A stretch of DNA of 64,000 nucleotides, taken from the NCBI GenBank assembly GCA_031179305.1, contig JAPSHX010000017.1, positions 1 through 64,000 on the forward strand, read 5' to 3'. Under the pieces are notes generated by a model that saw only the letters and a list, made by a program, of their open reading frames with translations, had not been told where the DNA came from and did no database searches. The DNA comes from Paenarthrobacter sp. Lineage in GTDB: Bacteria; Actinomycetota; Actinomycetes; Actinomycetales; Micrococcaceae. The position numbers and the translations under genes are program-made. Shown piece by piece: positions 8,139 to 18,816 of this stretch (position 1 is the stretch's first letter; the number at the start of each line of letters is the position of its first letter).

Positions 8139-9209
8139 TTACTTGCCAGCCGCGTCCGCTGCTTTACCCAGCTGCGGCAGGAAAGTATCCAGTGCCCACG
8201 GCAGGCTGAGCGGCGAGGAAGCGGAGATGGACAGCGTCAGGGTGTTGTCCGAATCGGCAACCAACGCGCCCTTCTTTATGGCCGGGATCTGGCCGAGCAG
8301 CGGGTCAGTCTTGATGGCCTCTGCTGTAGTGGCGTCCGGAACCCATGTGACGAAGATGTCGGACTCGAGCTCGTTGGCCTTCTCAGCGGACCACGGGATG
8401 AAGAAGTCGGTGGACGTCTTGGTGTTCTGCTCCACCACGGGAGCGAGCTTCATGCCGATCTCGGAGAGGAAACGGGGGCGGTTGTCGATAGCGGTGTAGA
8501 CGTTGGCGCCGTCACCCTTGGCGGGCTCGAGGTTGCCGTAGATGAACGTCTTGTCCTTGATCTGCGGGAAGTTGGAAACCTTGTCCTTGACGGTGGCCTC
8601 GGTGTCCTCGATCAGCTTTTTGGCTTCGGCTTCCTTGCCCAGTGCCTTGCCGATCAAAGTGGTGCTTTCCTGCCACGGCGTGCCGTAAGCGAGCTCCGGC
8701 TGGGCCACAACGGGTGCAATCTCGCTGAGCTTCTTGTAGTCAGCCTCTTCCAGGCCCGAGTAAGCGGCCAGAATAACGTCCGGGCTGAGCTTGGCGATCT
8801 CGGTGAAGTTGATGCCGTCAGCCTCGGAGAACTGGACCGGAGCCTTGTCGGTGCCAAAGCCGGCGCCAAGCTTCTCCAGCGCTGCATCCTTCCAAGGGGT
8901 TGAGCCCTTGTCGTTGTTGCCCCATTCGTTCTTCGGAACGCCGACAGGGACAACACCCAGGGCGATCGCGATGTCGTCGTTGACCCACGAGACGGTAACT
9001 ACGCGCTTGGGCTGTTCCTTGATGGTGGTCTCACCAAAGACGTTCTTGATGGTCACCGGGAAAGTCGCCGATGCTGCCTGCTCAGTTGCCGGAGCGGACG
9101 TTGCGGGGCCGGTCGAGCAGCCGGTGAGGGTAAGAGCGACGGCGGCCAAAGCGGCCGTCGCGGTTCCTGCTGTTTTCAGCAGGGCGCGGCGTGGGAGAAG
9201 GGAAGCCAC
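8139..9209 (-). CDS. Iron-siderophore substrate-binding lipoprotein
   Basis: A 356-residue class III binding protein (FepB/FhuD-like). The N terminus carries a twin-arginine-like RRALLK followed by a hydrophobic stretch and a lipobox LTG-Cys31, so it is exported, lipidated and anchored on the outer face of the membrane. The body has the family landmarks PKRVVTVSWVNDDIAIALG and LSPDVILAAYSG. It captures the ferric siderophore for the two permeases. First gene of a five-gene operon behind an IdeR/DtxR box. Confidence 0.94.
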   Translation of the reverse strand: MASLLPRRALLKTAGTATAALAAVALTLTGCSTGPATSAPATEQAASATFPVTIKNVFGETTIKEQPKRVVTVSWVNDDIAIALGVVPVGVPKNEWGNNDKGSTPWKDAALEKLGAGFGTDKAPVQFSEADGINFTEIAKLSPDVILAAYSGLEEADYKKLSEIAPVVAQPELAYGTPWQESTTLIGKALGKEAEAKKLIEDTEATVKDKVSNFPQIKDKTFIYGNLEPAKGDGANVYTAIDNRPRFLSEIGMKLAPVVEQNTKTSTDFFIPWSAEKANELESDIFVTWVPDATTAEAIKTDPLLGQIPAIKKGALVADSDNTLTLSISASSPLSLPWALDTFLPQLGKAADAAGK

Positions 9210-9241
9210 GGTACTCCTTAAGTAAGTGATGCGAACCTAAG

Positions 9242-9260
9242 TAAGGCTAGCCTAGCCTGT
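9242..9260 (-). promoter_or_regulatory. IdeR/DtxR iron box
   Basis: On the minus strand ACAGGCTAGGCTAGCCTTA agrees with the IdeR/DtxR 19-mer consensus TTAGGTTAGGCTAACCTAA at 14 of 19 positions, including the central palindrome. It lies 33 bases upstream of the siderophore-binding protein start, where bound iron-loaded IdeR would block transcription of the whole uptake operon when iron is plentiful. Confidence 0.85.
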
Positions 9261-9332
9261 CGCGAATTAAGAAACGTTTGCGTCACCTAATCCGACTGTT
9301 AATCGAAATGGGACGCAGCTCACACGCTCTCT

Positions 9333-9396
9333 CACATCCCAAGCCCTTCATCCGAACCCTCTTCCACATCCCGAGCCCTTCACCCGAACCCTCTTC
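9333..9396. repeat. Tandem duplication, 2 x 32 bp
   Basis: A 32-base unit starting CACATCCC occurs twice head to tail, the copies differing at two positions. It lies in the noncoding region upstream of the FBP gene and explains the short open frame seen across it. A recent slipped-strand duplication is the simplest origin. Confidence 0.85.
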
Positions 9397-9698
9397 CAGT
9401 GGACATCTGCCCGGAAGTTTTGAAAGTATTAGCGGCAGCGGACTACCGCTTCCAAGGATCACGACGAGGGGATGAGCGTGCGCACTGTTTCAGTTGCTGC
9501 AGCCATGGTTAGCGAGGTGGCCGCTTTGGCCTGCTTGGCACTCCCCCGCACGTCGGCATCTTCCTGGGTTTAAGGCACGCCCTGTTATTAGGGGCTATAG
9601 AGCTGTGCCCTTCTTCGCACGATGACCGACGCCTGCTGCAATTTCCCGCGCACATCTTCAGCGCGCGTACGTCGACCATTTCCGAAAGAAGCTTTGCC

Positions 9699-10193
9699 AT
9701 GCAGAAAATCACTGCCCCACAGATCCGTTCGTCCTTCATTAACGCCAGTCGCTCCGAGGCTGCCAGGCTGAACCTCCCCCGCAACTTCGAAACCATCGAC
9801 TGGGACAACCTGGAATTCCTGGGTTGGCGGGACGAAAAGATGCCTCAGCGCGGTTACCTCGTGGTTCCGCACCGGGGCAAACTCACCGGAATCATGCTCC
9901 GCGCACCTGAAGGCGGCTCCGGGAAGAGGCGCGTAGTACTCTGCGAACTCTGCCGCGACGTGTTTTCGAAGGACGACGTTTACCTGTGGGTCGCCAAGAA
10001 AGCCGGTCAATCCGGTAAGGACGGGAACACCGTGGGGACACTGATCTGCGCCGAATTCGGCTGCAGCGCCAACGTGCGGAAGGAACCGCCCGCCAACGAG
10101 ATCAACCCGGACCCGGCCGCCGTCGTTGTTCGACAAATCGCAGGGCTGGAGTCAAGAACTGAACAGTTCCTTGACCGGGTCCGTGCGAAGTAA
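9699..10193 (+). CDS. FBP-type treble-clef zinc-finger protein
   Basis: A 164-residue protein of the actinobacterial FBP family, named for resemblance to the C-terminal treble-clef finger of EF-G-binding FBP/FusB-type proteins. Four cysteines suit one zinc site: Cys82 and Cys85 in CELC, Cys117 in LICAEFG and Cys122. FusB-type proteins rescue EF-G on the ribosome from fusidic acid; whether this protein binds EF-G is not known. It is transcribed alone, converging on the condensin-like operon. Confidence 0.8.
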   Translation: MQKITAPQIRSSFINASRSEAARLNLPRNFETIDWDNLEFLGWRDEKMPQRGYLVVPHRGKLTGIMLRAPEGGSGKRRVVLCELCRDVFSKDDVYLWVAKKAGQSGKDGNTVGTLICAEFGCSANVRKEPPANEINPDPAAVVVRQIAGLESRTEQFLDRVRAK

Positions 10194-10206
10194 TTCCAAG
10201 TAACAA

Positions 10207-10274
10207 GCCCAAGTAGGTAGCAGCAAGTGCCGTTTGGGACCCTCAAAACGACCTGAACTGCTACCTACTTGGGC
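10207..10274. repeat. REP-like hairpin repeat, family A, copy 1
   Basis: A 68-base palindromic element with perfect 17-bp arms (GCCCAAGTAGGTAGCAG and its complement) around a partly paired centre containing CCGTTTGGG and CTCAAAACGACC. A related element is at 36963-37028. It lies between two convergent genes, so it may also serve as a bidirectional terminator. Confidence 0.85.
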
Positions 10275-10294
10275 CCGCCGGACGAGAGGTGACG

Positions 10295-13200
10295 TCAGCG
10301 CAGAACGATGTCAACCGGGTTGGCCTCGGAACGCCACGCTCCCGGCTCCCCGGGTCCAGCGATGACCGGAGCCGTGAGCACACCCGAGCGGTTAGTGCGC
10401 TTGTCCCGGAGGATTTCCGTGACGGAGCCCAGGTGCCGGGACAGGTCGATCACGTTTTCCGGGGCCGCGAGGAGCAACTGGAAACCGAATTCGTGAAGCG
10501 CCTTGATACCCGCACCCGCAAATTCCTCGGAAGCCAACACGAAGGCTTCGTCCATCATCACCGTGCCGTACGTGGTGAAGCCTTGCTCGGCGATTCCCAA
10601 CTGGTAGCTCAGAGCCGCGGCCATGATGAACGCCGTGAAGCGTTGACGCTCACCGCCTGACATGGAGCCGGTGTCGGCATGCATGAAGACCTCGGTCTTC
10701 TTTTTGCCCGATTTTCCAGAGGCGCCGGCCTTACCCGATTTCGAAGCAACCTCGCGGTGTTCCTTGCACTGGATAAACAGGTGACCGCGCACGTCCAGCA
10801 CCTCCGCCCGCCAGCGCCGGTCCTCCGGCGTCTGCGAGCCAAGCCGCTTTACCAACGTCTCCAACGACTTATAGCGCGCGGTGAGCTCGGCGTCGTCCTC
10901 GATTTCTGCCGTTGAACCAGCACCCATTGAAGCGGCAGCACCGCGGGACGGCCGCGTGTGCTTCGCCTTCAGGGCGTTCTGGATTGCGTCCTTGAATTGT
11001 TTGGCCGTGGCTGGAAGCGTCTGCTTGATGTCCAATTCCAGGAAGCTGCCCTCATGGAAGTTGACCTGCGACAGGATGCCGTTGAGGGGCAGGATGCGGC
11101 TGGTGATGCTGCGGCGTTCCTCGTCCAACAAATGAAGGAGTGTACTGAACGATTCATGCGTGCGTTGGTTGAAGAACAGCCGGAATTCGGCCTCCTGAGC
11201 GGGCAAGCCATCGCTCACGATCGCGTGGTACCGGGATTCGAAGTCCCCGGCGGCTCCGATCGAGGTGCCGTGGTCGGCGCTGATGGCGCTTCCCCAGTCG
11301 CGCACGAACGCCTCAAACATGCGGGTCAGCCGTTCGGCCGTCGCCTGGCCGCGGGATTCTGCGGCATGCAGTTCGTCGAGCAGCCTGTTCCGGACGCTGT
11401 TGGCGAGGTTGTCGAGCTCGTACAGTTCGGAGACTTCAGCGGCACCGTCGAAGTACGGCTCCAGCGCGGTGACGGTAGAGGCCGACGGCGGTGCTTGCTC
11501 CAGCTTCAACCTCGCCGTATCGAGCAGGCCATCCGCCGTGGTCATCTTGTGGTCCAGCGCCTTGTATTCGCTCTGGAGGACGGCCGCCGTACCTGTGGAG
11601 GACTGGTGCTTTTCCCGGACAGTTTCAATGTTGGCACGCAAGGGCTCCAGGTCTGCCTGTGCAGCCAAGGCGTCCGTCAGGCGCTGTTCGATCCTGGCGA
11701 GCTCATCTGCGGCGACGACTGCGGAGACCTGCTCCCACGGGCGCTCATCTTCAGCGACCGTGCGCAGCGCTTCGAGCTGACGGGCCATGCCCTGATGCGA
11801 ATCTTCGCGGCTCTGGGCAAGTTCCGCGGCCTTCACGAGCTCGTTTTCCAACTCCCCCACGCGCGCCGCCACCAGTTCGAGCTTGGAAGCGTTGTCGAAA
11901 CCGAGGACGTAGTCCTGGCGGCTCGTGAAACGGTCGTCCTTCTCCACTGTGTGCCGGTTGCGTTTAACCACGCCACCCAGACTCAGGCCCTTGTCCATCA
12001 ACGCAAGCTCGTCAGGGTCCTCAACGCACGGGTACGCGAAGTCCAAGGCAATCCGCTCGCGGATCCACTCCCCGGCGTCGGCATTGGCGCCCGAGGTGAG
12101 AATGCTCAACTTAGTCAAGAGGTCGCCGTCGGACACGTCCTCCACAGCCAGAGCGCCACCGGCAAGCGGTTTGGAAACATCGACAGCGCGAAGGGCGCCC
12201 CGAACGGTGTTGTCGTTCAGGTACCGCGTCACCGCGGCGAAATGCTCGCCCGGAACCAGCAACGTGGTGGCGAGGTTACGCAGCGCCCGCTCGGCAGCAG
12301 GGCGCCAATGATCCTGCCCCTCTGCGAGATCTATCAGCTCACCGCCAAACGGCATCCGCTCTTCCGGAATCCCTGTTGCTGCTGCGATAGCAGCCCGGTT
12401 CTCAATGCTCGACGGCGGCAGCAACGACTTGCGCGACCGCAACGAAAGCAGCTCCTGCTGGGCCGCAGCAAGCTCACGCTTCTTGGTCGCATGGCCGTCA
12501 AAGGCCTCAAAACGAAGCTCCTTGAGCGCCTCGGAATCGTCCTTCAACTCCGCCGAGCGAGCAGCTGCCTGCTCATGCGCCTGATCCCACCCCTCGGCGG
12601 ACCACTCGAGATTCAGTCCGGCGTCGGCCAACGCCTTCTTGGCCGAATCCTCAACTTGCTGACGCAGCTTGAGGCCAACCCGGGCGTTCTCCAACGACTG
12701 CTCAATCGCCGAAATGGCATTGCCGCCGCGGTTGTTGTAGTCCAGCTCAAGGTCACGGAGCTCCTTGGCCAAGGCATCCCGCACAGTGCGTTCAGCAGCC
12801 AGTTCCTGGGCTTTGGACTGAGCCAACTCCTTGAAACGGGCCAGCGTCTTGGCGTGCACCGTGACCGCGAGCTGCTGCTTGTAGGCCTCGAACTCCTCGC
12901 CGGCCAACTCCCGGAGACGGTTCGCGTCCAGCAACGCCTGCGCGTACTCCTTGTTCAGCCCCGGAACCGGAGCCAACTGGTCCCGCTGCTGTCGGACATC
13001 CTCCAACCGCTGCCGAATCGACATCAGGTTGCTGAATTCCTCCACCACGTCATCGGCGGCAGCCAACGTGGCCGGAGCGTCGAGCACCTGGTCGCGGAAG
13101 AACGTGTTCACGCTGCCGCCCAAGCCCTTACCGGCCTGGATTACGCGAAGCAGCGGAAGAGCCTGGTCCGAGTTGATACCCAGGAGCCTGCGGAACCTTT

Positions 13201-13786
13201 CGGCGAACGCCTTGTGCACGTCGAAGACCTGGCCCTCGGGGAAGATCGACTCCAACGCGCCCTTGGTAAACCGCTTCTGCGCAATGCCCTCGATCGCCTC
13301 AAGGTCCAACGGCTTGCTGTCAATCACATAAAAACGCCCGACACTCGACTCCGTGCCATTCTTTGGCAAATCGAACAAAGCCGACACCGTCACCTTCGTG
13401 CCGGCAGCGTTATCAAACGTCAGTGCGACGGCGGACCAGGTGGCACCGGGGCGCTGGAAGGCACTCGCCGAGCTATCCCCCACCGCCTTATCACCCACCT
13501 TGCCGCGCATGTAAGTGAAGGTGGTCCTCTTGTCCTCCACAGACCCGCCGGACCGCTGGGCCGCAGCCTCGTTCGAGCGCGGACGGGCATCAAACACACG
13601 GAGCATCGCATCAAAGAGAGTCGACTTGCCGACACCCGAGTTACCCGTCAAGAGGGTGCCCTTGCGGTCCACGTGCATGGTGTGAGCCCCATGGAAGGTG
13701 CCCCAGTTGACCACCTGCACGAGCGCCAAACGCATCTGGCCCGGGTTCGTGAGCTCGCCGAGCGGGAGCATGCTTGCGATCGTCAC
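10295..13786 (-). CDS. jetC: Condensin-like ATPase, JetC/MksB type
   Basis: An 1163-residue SMC-like protein. Walker [10 protein letters not shown] is at residues 48-56; a long helical, coiled-coil middle rich in Glu, Ala, Gln and Arg follows; near the C terminus come the signature [10 protein letters not shown] and Walker B in [10 protein letters not shown]. This is the MukB/MksB-type head-coil-hinge-coil-head plan. In Wadjet/MksBEFG systems JetC dimerises and, with JetA and JetB, extrudes DNA loops so that circular plasmids are recognised. GTG start overlapping the jetB stop by GTGA. No JetD nuclease gene follows: after the stop come a hairpin repeat and a convergent gene. Confidence 0.92.
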   Translation of the reverse strand: MTIASMLPLGELTNPGQMRLALVQVVNWGTFHGAHTMHVDRKGTLLTGNSGVGKSTLFDAMLRVFDARPRSNEAAAQRSGGSVEDKRTTFTYMRGKVGDKAVGDSSASAFQRPGATWSAVALTFDNAAGTKVTVSALFDLPKNGTESSVGRFYVIDSKPLDLEAIEGIAQKRFTKGALESIFPEGQVFDVHKAFAERFRRLLGINSDQALPLLRVIQAGKGLGGSVNTFFRDQVLDAPATLAAADDVVEEFSNLMSIRQRLEDVRQQRDQLAPVPGLNKEYAQALLDANRLRELAGEEFEAYKQQLAVTVHAKTLARFKELAQSKAQELAAERTVRDALAKELRDLELDYNNRGGNAISAIEQSLENARVGLKLRQQVEDSAKKALADAGLNLEWSAEGWDQAHEQAAARSAELKDDSEALKELRFEAFDGHATKKRELAAAQQELLSLRSRKSLLPPSSIENRAAIAAATGIPEERMPFGGELIDLAEGQDHWRPAAERALRNLATTLLVPGEHFAAVTRYLNDNTVRGALRAVDVSKPLAGGALAVEDVSDGDLLTKLSILTSGANADAGEWIRERIALDFAYPCVEDPDELALMDKGLSLGGVVKRNRHTVEKDDRFTSRQDYVLGFDNASKLELVAARVGELENELVKAAELAQSREDSHQGMARQLEALRTVAEDERPWEQVSAVVAADELARIEQRLTDALAAQADLEPLRANIETVREKHQSSTGTAAVLQSEYKALDHKMTTADGLLDTARLKLEQAPPSASTVTALEPYFDGAAEVSELYELDNLANSVRNRLLDELHAAESRGQATAERLTRMFEAFVRDWGSAISADHGTSIGAAGDFESRYHAIVSDGLPAQEAEFRLFFNQRTHESFSTLLHLLDEERRSITSRILPLNGILSQVNFHEGSFLELDIKQTLPATAKQFKDAIQNALKAKHTRPSRGAAASMGAGSTAEIEDDAELTARYKSLETLVKRLGSQTPEDRRWRAEVLDVRGHLFIQCKEHREVASKSGKAGASGKSGKKKTEVFMHADTGSMSGGERQRFTAFIMAAALSYQLGIAEQGFTTYGTVMMDEAFVLASEEFAGAGIKALHEFGFQLLLAAPENVIDLSRHLGSVTEILRDKRTNRSGVLTAPVIAGPGEPGAWRSEANPVDIVLR

Positions 13787-14799
13787 TTCTGGGTCCCTTC
13801 AGCGTTGGTCGCGTCCGCGGCGGTACCGGACACATGCTCTGCATGCTCGCTCGTCCCTCGCTTAGACGCATGCTGCCGCATGTCCCCGGCATCGCCGCTG
13901 GTGCCGTTCCCGACTTCATCGGCATCACCGATCTCATCCGAAGAACGCTCGACGTCGGCGCTCACGTCAGCGGACCCGTCACCTTCAGAGTCCTCGTCCA
14001 GGTAGTCAGCTGAGGGCGTGGGTTGGTTGGGGTCGAGGTCCAGGAGGGGCTCCGTGCCGGATTCGTCGGCCGCTACTGCTATCAGGGCCTCGATTTGGGC
14101 CGGGATGTCGCCGATGTTTTCGAAGGGGAGTGCCAGCGGGAGGGCGTTGCTGATGGTGTACGTGTCATCCAGCGGGGTGGGGAGGATGAGTTGGCGGGCC
14201 AGGAGCTTTGTGATGGTGCGGGTGACAACGTCCGAGTCGCGGAGGGCGTCCTGTTGGCCGGAGGGTGTGTAGTTGGCGACGAGGTCCGCGATTTCTTCCC
14301 GGGTGATGGTCGGGTCAGTCTGGGCTGTGACGTGGCGGTCCAGCAGCAGGCGAAGGCGCAGCAGGACGATGGTTTCCACCCGGCTCAGGGCTCGCTGCTG
14401 GCGCAGGATGCTGGAACGGGAACTGGCGCCGATGACTTCGGGGTCAACGGGACGGAGGACTGCGATTTTGCGGTCGTGATCGAGCTGGAGGGTGAGGAAG
14501 AGCTCGGAAAGGCGGCTACGGAGGATCAACTGGTTATCCAGCAGAGTTGTCCACAATTTCTCATCGCGGCCACCGTCGATATACGGGCCCTTGAGCAGTT
14601 TCACCAGCGCATGCCGCACCTTCATGGGCAGCACTCCGGTGTCGCCGGGGAACAGCGCGGCGCCGTCCACGAACGTGTCCCGCGGCGTGACTCGGAATGG
14701 GTCCGTGTGGCTGACTTCAGGAGCAGGCTCAACATCAGTCACTTCTTCGGTGACCTCGTCCGCTTCGGTGATATCCGTCGTCGTGATTTCTTCAGTCAT
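13783..14799 (-). CDS. jetB: DUF4194 protein, JetB/MksE type
   Basis: A 338-residue protein whose middle (about residues 45-245) is the DUF4194 domain ([36 protein letters not shown]), the winged-helix KITE-type subunit that links the two kleisin ends in MksBEF/Wadjet. The first 40 residues and the last 90 are acidic and low complexity. The acidic tail is longer than usual and could be disordered. Its start overlaps the jetA stop by 8 bases and its stop overlaps jetC by 4. Confidence 0.9.
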   Translation of the reverse strand: MTEEITTTDITEADEVTEEVTDVEPAPEVSHTDPFRVTPRDTFVDGAALFPGDTGVLPMKVRHALVKLLKGPYIDGGRDEKLWTTLLDNQLILRSRLSELFLTLQLDHDRKIAVLRPVDPEVIGASSRSSILRQQRALSRVETIVLLRLRLLLDRHVTAQTDPTITREEIADLVANYTPSGQQDALRDSDVVTRTITKLLARQLILPTPLDDTYTISNALPLALPFENIGDIPAQIEALIAVAADESGTEPLLDLDPNQPTPSADYLDEDSEGDGSADVSADVERSSDEIGDADEVGNGTSGDAGDMRQHASKRGTSEHAEHVSGTAADATNAEGTQK

Positions 14800-16249
14800 C
14801 AGAGTCCTTGTTCAGCGAGACGACAGGCAGGTACGCGGTGCGGATGCTGCCGTCGATTTGTTCGAAGTCGATGTGTTCCCAGGCGGCCCGGTCGAAGGCC
14901 GCGCCGGTCTGCAGTGCCATGGACAGCAGGGTGCGCACGGTGTTGATGTGCCGCTCTTCGGCGGGCAGGTTTTCCCACGCGTCGCCCAGCGTGGCTGCAC
15001 CTGCCATGGCTGCCCGGACAAGCTCAGGCCGCGCTTTGCCGGTTCGCGCTGACCGCACCCTGTCCGAGTCGCTGAAAGCGATCGGATCGGCCAGACGTGG
15101 TGGTGTTGCGAATTCGTCGGGGTCGAAAAGTTTGACCATGGCCAGCGACTCGAACCCGGCATTGAAAAGCGCGGGTCCGTGGACCAGGCCGGGTCGGTCC
15201 CGTTCATACGGCATGGATCGGATGGCTTGCTCGGCCTCAGCCAGCACCTTCCGCAGGCTGACGGACTGCCTGACGTCATCGCTCTGGATGTAAGTGTTGA
15301 GGCTTTCGGAGAGCTTGCCATAGATCCGCTGGATCTGGCTGTGCTGCGTTCGCAGCTCGGCCACCAGGTTTTTCAGCGTTTCGCGGTCCTCATGGGACAG
15401 GTCATCCGCGAACTGCCGGCTCAGCACCTCCCCGATCGCCGATCGGAACCGCAACTGCTGCTGCGGATCCTCCAGAAAAGCGGTGAACGAGCGGAAAGTG
15501 CGGCCCTCGGGGCTTTGCCGCAGGCGCTTGTCGGCTTCCAAAACCTGGGCCATGGTAGCCCCCTTGCTCAGGGATTCCTCGATGATCTGGTTGCGGAGTT
15601 CGCCCACCAGCTCTTCGATGCGGTCACGCATCTTCTTGTAATCGGCCGGCAGGCTGGCCGCGAGGTCCAGGATGTTGCCCGCCGCTTCAACGGCTTCTTC
15701 GTCGTCCAAGAGCCCGTCGAACTCTCCGGAGCTGATGTCTTCCACTAGCTGCTGGCGCTCTTGGATTTCGTCTTCAAGGGCTTCCAGTCTTGCGCTCTGG
15801 TCCGGGTTGGTCTCGTTGGCGAGCTTCTCAACGTCGCCCAGAAGCGTGCCAAGCCGGGAACCGTTCAGCGTGGAACGCTCGCTGGAGAGGCTGTCCAGAA
15901 ACGCGAGCACACGGGCCGCGGGTTCGGTAACTTCGTAGACGATCTGACCTGATTGGTTGCGCCTTGTCAGGAATTGCTTCCGGGTCCATTCGTCGCCGAA
16001 TAGCTTGCCGTTCTGCTGGCCGCCCAACGCCGGGTCCTGCCGACGGAGCTGCTCAAGGAAAGCGTCGACGTCGGCGTGAAACTCTTCGAGCGGAAGCTGC
16101 GGTCGAGTGCGGGTAAAGGATGCTTGCAACACCGCGATCACCCACGGCGCCGATCGCGTCAAAGCCCAGGCGGGGCCCTTGGTCAACTGTTCGAGGTCAC
16201 GAAGCCTGGCGCTGATGGCGTCGGCGGAGGACATGGCTGAACGGGACAA
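14792..16249 (-). CDS. jetA: DUF3375 protein, JetA/MksF kleisin type
   Basis: A 485-residue DUF3375 protein, the kleisin-like subunit that bridges the two JetC heads. Visible traits are an N-terminal winged-helix region ([19 protein letters not shown]), a helical neck ([26 protein letters not shown]) and a C-terminal helical part. It opens the three-gene operon. The start is either TTG at 16249, which has AAGGAG five bases upstream, or ATG at 16234 with poor spacing; I prefer the TTG. It is divergent from the small membrane protein gene. Confidence 0.9.
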   Translation of the reverse strand: MSRSAMSSADAISARLRDLEQLTKGPAWALTRSAPWVIAVLQASFTRTRPQLPLEEFHADVDAFLEQLRRQDPALGGQQNGKLFGDEWTRKQFLTRRNQSGQIVYEVTEPAARVLAFLDSLSSERSTLNGSRLGTLLGDVEKLANETNPDQSARLEALEDEIQERQQLVEDISSGEFDGLLDDEEAVEAAGNILDLAASLPADYKKMRDRIEELVGELRNQIIEESLSKGATMAQVLEADKRLRQSPEGRTFRSFTAFLEDPQQQLRFRSAIGEVLSRQFADDLSHEDRETLKNLVAELRTQHSQIQRIYGKLSESLNTYIQSDDVRQSVSLRKVLAEAEQAIRSMPYERDRPGLVHGPALFNAGFESLAMVKLFDPDEFATPPRLADPIAFSDSDRVRSARTGKARPELVRAAMAGAATLGDAWENLPAEERHINTVRTLLSMALQTGAAFDRAAWEHIDFEQIDGSIRTAYLPVVSLNKDSDD

Positions 16250-16482
16250 CTACTCTCCTTCAGCTGCTGCGAAACTTGGCGGGCAGCGAAAACTGCCCCG
16301 TACAAGGTTAACGCAGAGCGCCGCAACCATTCCGTAACCTACCGCCCGGTATGGTTTCGATCCCATATCAACGCCGTCATAACACGTTTCTGCTCTGGCC
16401 GGAAAGTGCCCCCGCCCCTAGTGTCAGAGCATCGACGCAGCCACGCCGCGTCAACCCATGCATCGTCGCCCCGGGGGGAACC

Positions 16483-16785
16483 ATGAATTTCGACTTCACT
16501 GCGTTAGATACAGCCACCTACGTATTCATTGGAACGCTGGTTTTCGCTGCAATTCTGGTGGCCTTTATTGCCGCAGCAGCAATGGCAACAATTATTCTTA
16601 TCGGAGCAATGGGCATTGCCTGGTACGCCATTAAGGCGGTGCTGGGCGGCCTTGTCCACGGTATTAACTTTGCGTGGGACCGCGTGGTTCACCACGCTGG
16701 CCAAGTGGAAATTCCTAGCGAATTCCAGCCGCAGGTTTCCCCTAGCACCGGTAGCTACTCGCGGGTAGCATTGAGGGACAGCTGA
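16483..16785 (+). CDS. Small membrane protein, unknown
   Basis: A 100-residue protein not assigned to a family. Residues 13-50 are strongly hydrophobic (VFIGTLVFAAILVAFIAAAA, then ATIILIGAMGIAWYAI), giving one or two membrane helices; the rest is soluble and contains two adjacent histidines. The ATG at 16483 follows GGGGGGAACC, a good binding site, so the longer upstream frame is not used. It precedes the acyl-CoA dehydrogenase gene by 62 bases. Confidence 0.7.
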   Translation: MNFDFTALDTATYVFIGTLVFAAILVAFIAAAAMATIILIGAMGIAWYAIKAVLGGLVHGINFAWDRVVHHAGQVEIPSEFQPQVSPSTGSYSRVALRDS

Positions 16786-16847
16786 AGGGTTCGCACCCAA
16801 GGCGGATCCTGGCTCCATCCGGCACCACCGGCTAGAGGAGTTATCCC

Positions 16848-18812
16848 ATGACGTCCGCCACTGACAACAGTCTCACCGCTGCAAGCGTCAATGCCACCGC
16901 AGAAGAAGCCCGCGCCGTTGCCGAGGCTGCCCGGGAAACAGAATGGAACCGGCCCAGTTTCGCCAAGGGCCTCTACCTGGGCAGCTTTGACCTCAGTCTT
17001 ATACACCCATGGCCGCAAGCCAGAACTGACGATGTGCAGCGTGGTGAGGAATTCATGGCCCGCTTGGTGACATTCGCCAAAACCATGTCCGGCCGCGCCA
17101 TCGAGCGCGATGCCAGGATTCCCGACGAATACCTGAAAGGGCTCGCGGACCTGGGTGTTTTCGGCATGAAGATTCCGCGTGAATATGGCGGATTGGGCTT
17201 GTCACTGGTCTATTACGGCCGCGCCCTTGCCCTACTGGGGTCGGTACATCCGAGCCTCGGCGCCCTCATTTCCGCCCACCAATCCATCGGCGTACCGGAA
17301 CCCGTGAAGGTCTTCGGCACGCCGGAGCAGAAGCAGGAATACCTCCCCCGCTGCGCCGCCGGCGCCATCACGGCCTACCTCCTGACGGAGCCCGACGTCG
17401 GCAGCGACCCCGCGCGCATGGGCGCCACTGCCGTTCCTTCCCAAGACGGTTCTTCTTATGTTTTGAACGGCGTCAAACTCTGGACCACCAACGGTGTGAT
17501 CGCCGAGCTCGTGGTGGTCATGGCAAGGACACCATCCCGTACCGACGCCGACGGAACCGCCCACAAGGGCGGCATTTCGGCTTTCGTGGTGGAGATGAAC
17601 TCCCCCGGCATCACCGTGGAGAACCGCAACGCCTTCATGGGTTTGCGCGGAATCGAGAACGGCGTAACCCGTTTTCACGATGTCCGTGTACCAGCAGCCA
17701 ATCTTCTGGGCCGCGAAGGCCAGGGACTGAAGATCGCCTTCACCACTCTCAACACAGGACGGCTTTCCCTCCCGGGCCTGTGCGTGGCAGCAGGAAAATG
17801 GAGTTTGAAGATCGCCCGTGAATGGTCGGACGCACGGACCCAGTGGGGCCGTCCGATCGGCAAGCACGAGGCTGTGGGCAAGAAGATCGCGTTCATCGCC
17901 GCCACCACTTTTGCATTGGAAGCGGTTTTTGAGTTGTCTGCCGAGATGGCTGACGCTGGCCAAAAGGACGTTCGAATCGAGGCTGCCCTGGCCAAACTGT
18001 GGTCGTCGGAACTGAGCTGCCGCATTGCTGACGAATTGGTGCAGATCCGCGGCGGCCGGGGCTTCGAGACAGCCGACTCCCTGGAAGCCAGGGGTGAACG
18101 GGCAGTGCCGGCGGAGCAACTCCTGCGCGACCTCAGGATCAACAGGATTTTCGAGGGTTCAAGCGAAATGATGAAACTCCTGATCGCGCGCGATGCAGTG
18201 GACGCCCACCTTGCCGCCGCGGGCGACCTCGCCTCTGCGGATGCGAGCCTGCAAGACAAGGCGAGGGCCGCCGTCGGGGCCTCCGGCTTCTACGCAAAAT
18301 GGCTCCCGAAACTCGTGGCCGGTGCCGGGATGGATCCGCGGTCCTATGCTGAGTTCGGGCGCTTGGCCAAGCAGCTGCGCTTCGTTGAAAGATCCTCACG
18401 GCGGCTTGCCCGGCAGACCTTCTATGGCATGGGCAGGTGGCAGGCCAAGCTTGAGCACAAGCAGGCGTTCCTGGGCAGAATCGTGGACATCGGCGCTGAG
18501 CTGTTCGCCATGGCCGCGTGCTGTTCACGCGCCGAAATGCTGCTCCGCACCCACCCGGAACAAGGCGCTACCGCGTACGAACTGGCCGAGGCGTTCTGCG
18601 AGCAGGCGCGCGTGCGGGTGGACGAATACTTCGATCAGCTGTGGAGGAATACTGACGACGGCGATCACGACCTTTCGCGCAAGGTCCTCGCCGGCGACTA
18701 CGCCTGGTTGGAGGCCGGCGTCCTGGACCAGTCCGAAGGAACCGGCCCGTGGATCGCCGATGCCTCGCCGGGCGCCTCAACCAAGGAAAACCTGCACCGC
18801 AGCTACCGGTGA
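16848..18812 (+). CDS. Acyl-CoA dehydrogenase family protein
   Basis: A 654-residue flavoprotein. The ACAD core spans roughly residues 65-470: LTEPDVGSDPARMGATA (FAD/substrate contact), GLRGIENGVTRFHDVRVP and RIFEGSSEMM, with the catalytic base Glu436. About 180 further helical residues follow, as in large fatty-acid ACADs. It oxidises acyl-CoA to trans-2-enoyl-CoA and passes electrons to ETF. Chain-length preference is unknown and no other beta-oxidation gene is adjacent. A GAGGAG site lies before the ATG. Confidence 0.9.
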   Translation: MTSATDNSLTAASVNATAEEARAVAEAARETEWNRPSFAKGLYLGSFDLSLIHPWPQARTDDVQRGEEFMARLVTFAKTMSGRAIERDARIPDEYLKGLADLGVFGMKIPREYGGLGLSLVYYGRALALLGSVHPSLGALISAHQSIGVPEPVKVFGTPEQKQEYLPRCAAGAITAYLLTEPDVGSDPARMGATAVPSQDGSSYVLNGVKLWTTNGVIAELVVVMARTPSRTDADGTAHKGGISAFVVEMNSPGITVENRNAFMGLRGIENGVTRFHDVRVPAANLLGREGQGLKIAFTTLNTGRLSLPGLCVAAGKWSLKIAREWSDARTQWGRPIGKHEAVGKKIAFIAATTFALEAVFELSAEMADAGQKDVRIEAALAKLWSSELSCRIADELVQIRGGRGFETADSLEARGERAVPAEQLLRDLRINRIFEGSSEMMKLLIARDAVDAHLAAAGDLASADASLQDKARAAVGASGFYAKWLPKLVAGAGMDPRSYAEFGRLAKQLRFVERSSRRLARQTFYGMGRWQAKLEHKQAFLGRIVDIGAELFAMAACCSRAEMLLRTHPEQGATAYELAEAFCEQARVRVDEYFDQLWRNTDDGDHDLSRKVLAGDYAWLEAGVLDQSEGTGPWIADASPGASTKENLHRSYR

Positions 18813-18816
18813 CCGG

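Larger units (their letters stand above)
9210..9698. other. Intergenic region between the iron operon and the FBP gene
   Basis: About 490 bases. It contains the IdeR-type box (9242-9260) near the iron operon start and a 32-base tandem duplication (9333-9396). A 65-codon open frame that spans the duplication looks like a by-product of the repeat. Nothing else is recognisable. Confidence 0.6.

Noticed and set aside
9278-9475. A 65-codon open frame upstream of the FBP gene
   Set aside because: It spans a 32-base tandem duplication, has no binding site and no family; the frame is kept open by the repeat.
10958-14005. A 1015-codon open frame antisense to jetC and jetB
   Set aside because: It is the complement of strongly supported genes; high GC and the codon bias of the true strand keep the opposite frame open. 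No family resemblance or binding site.
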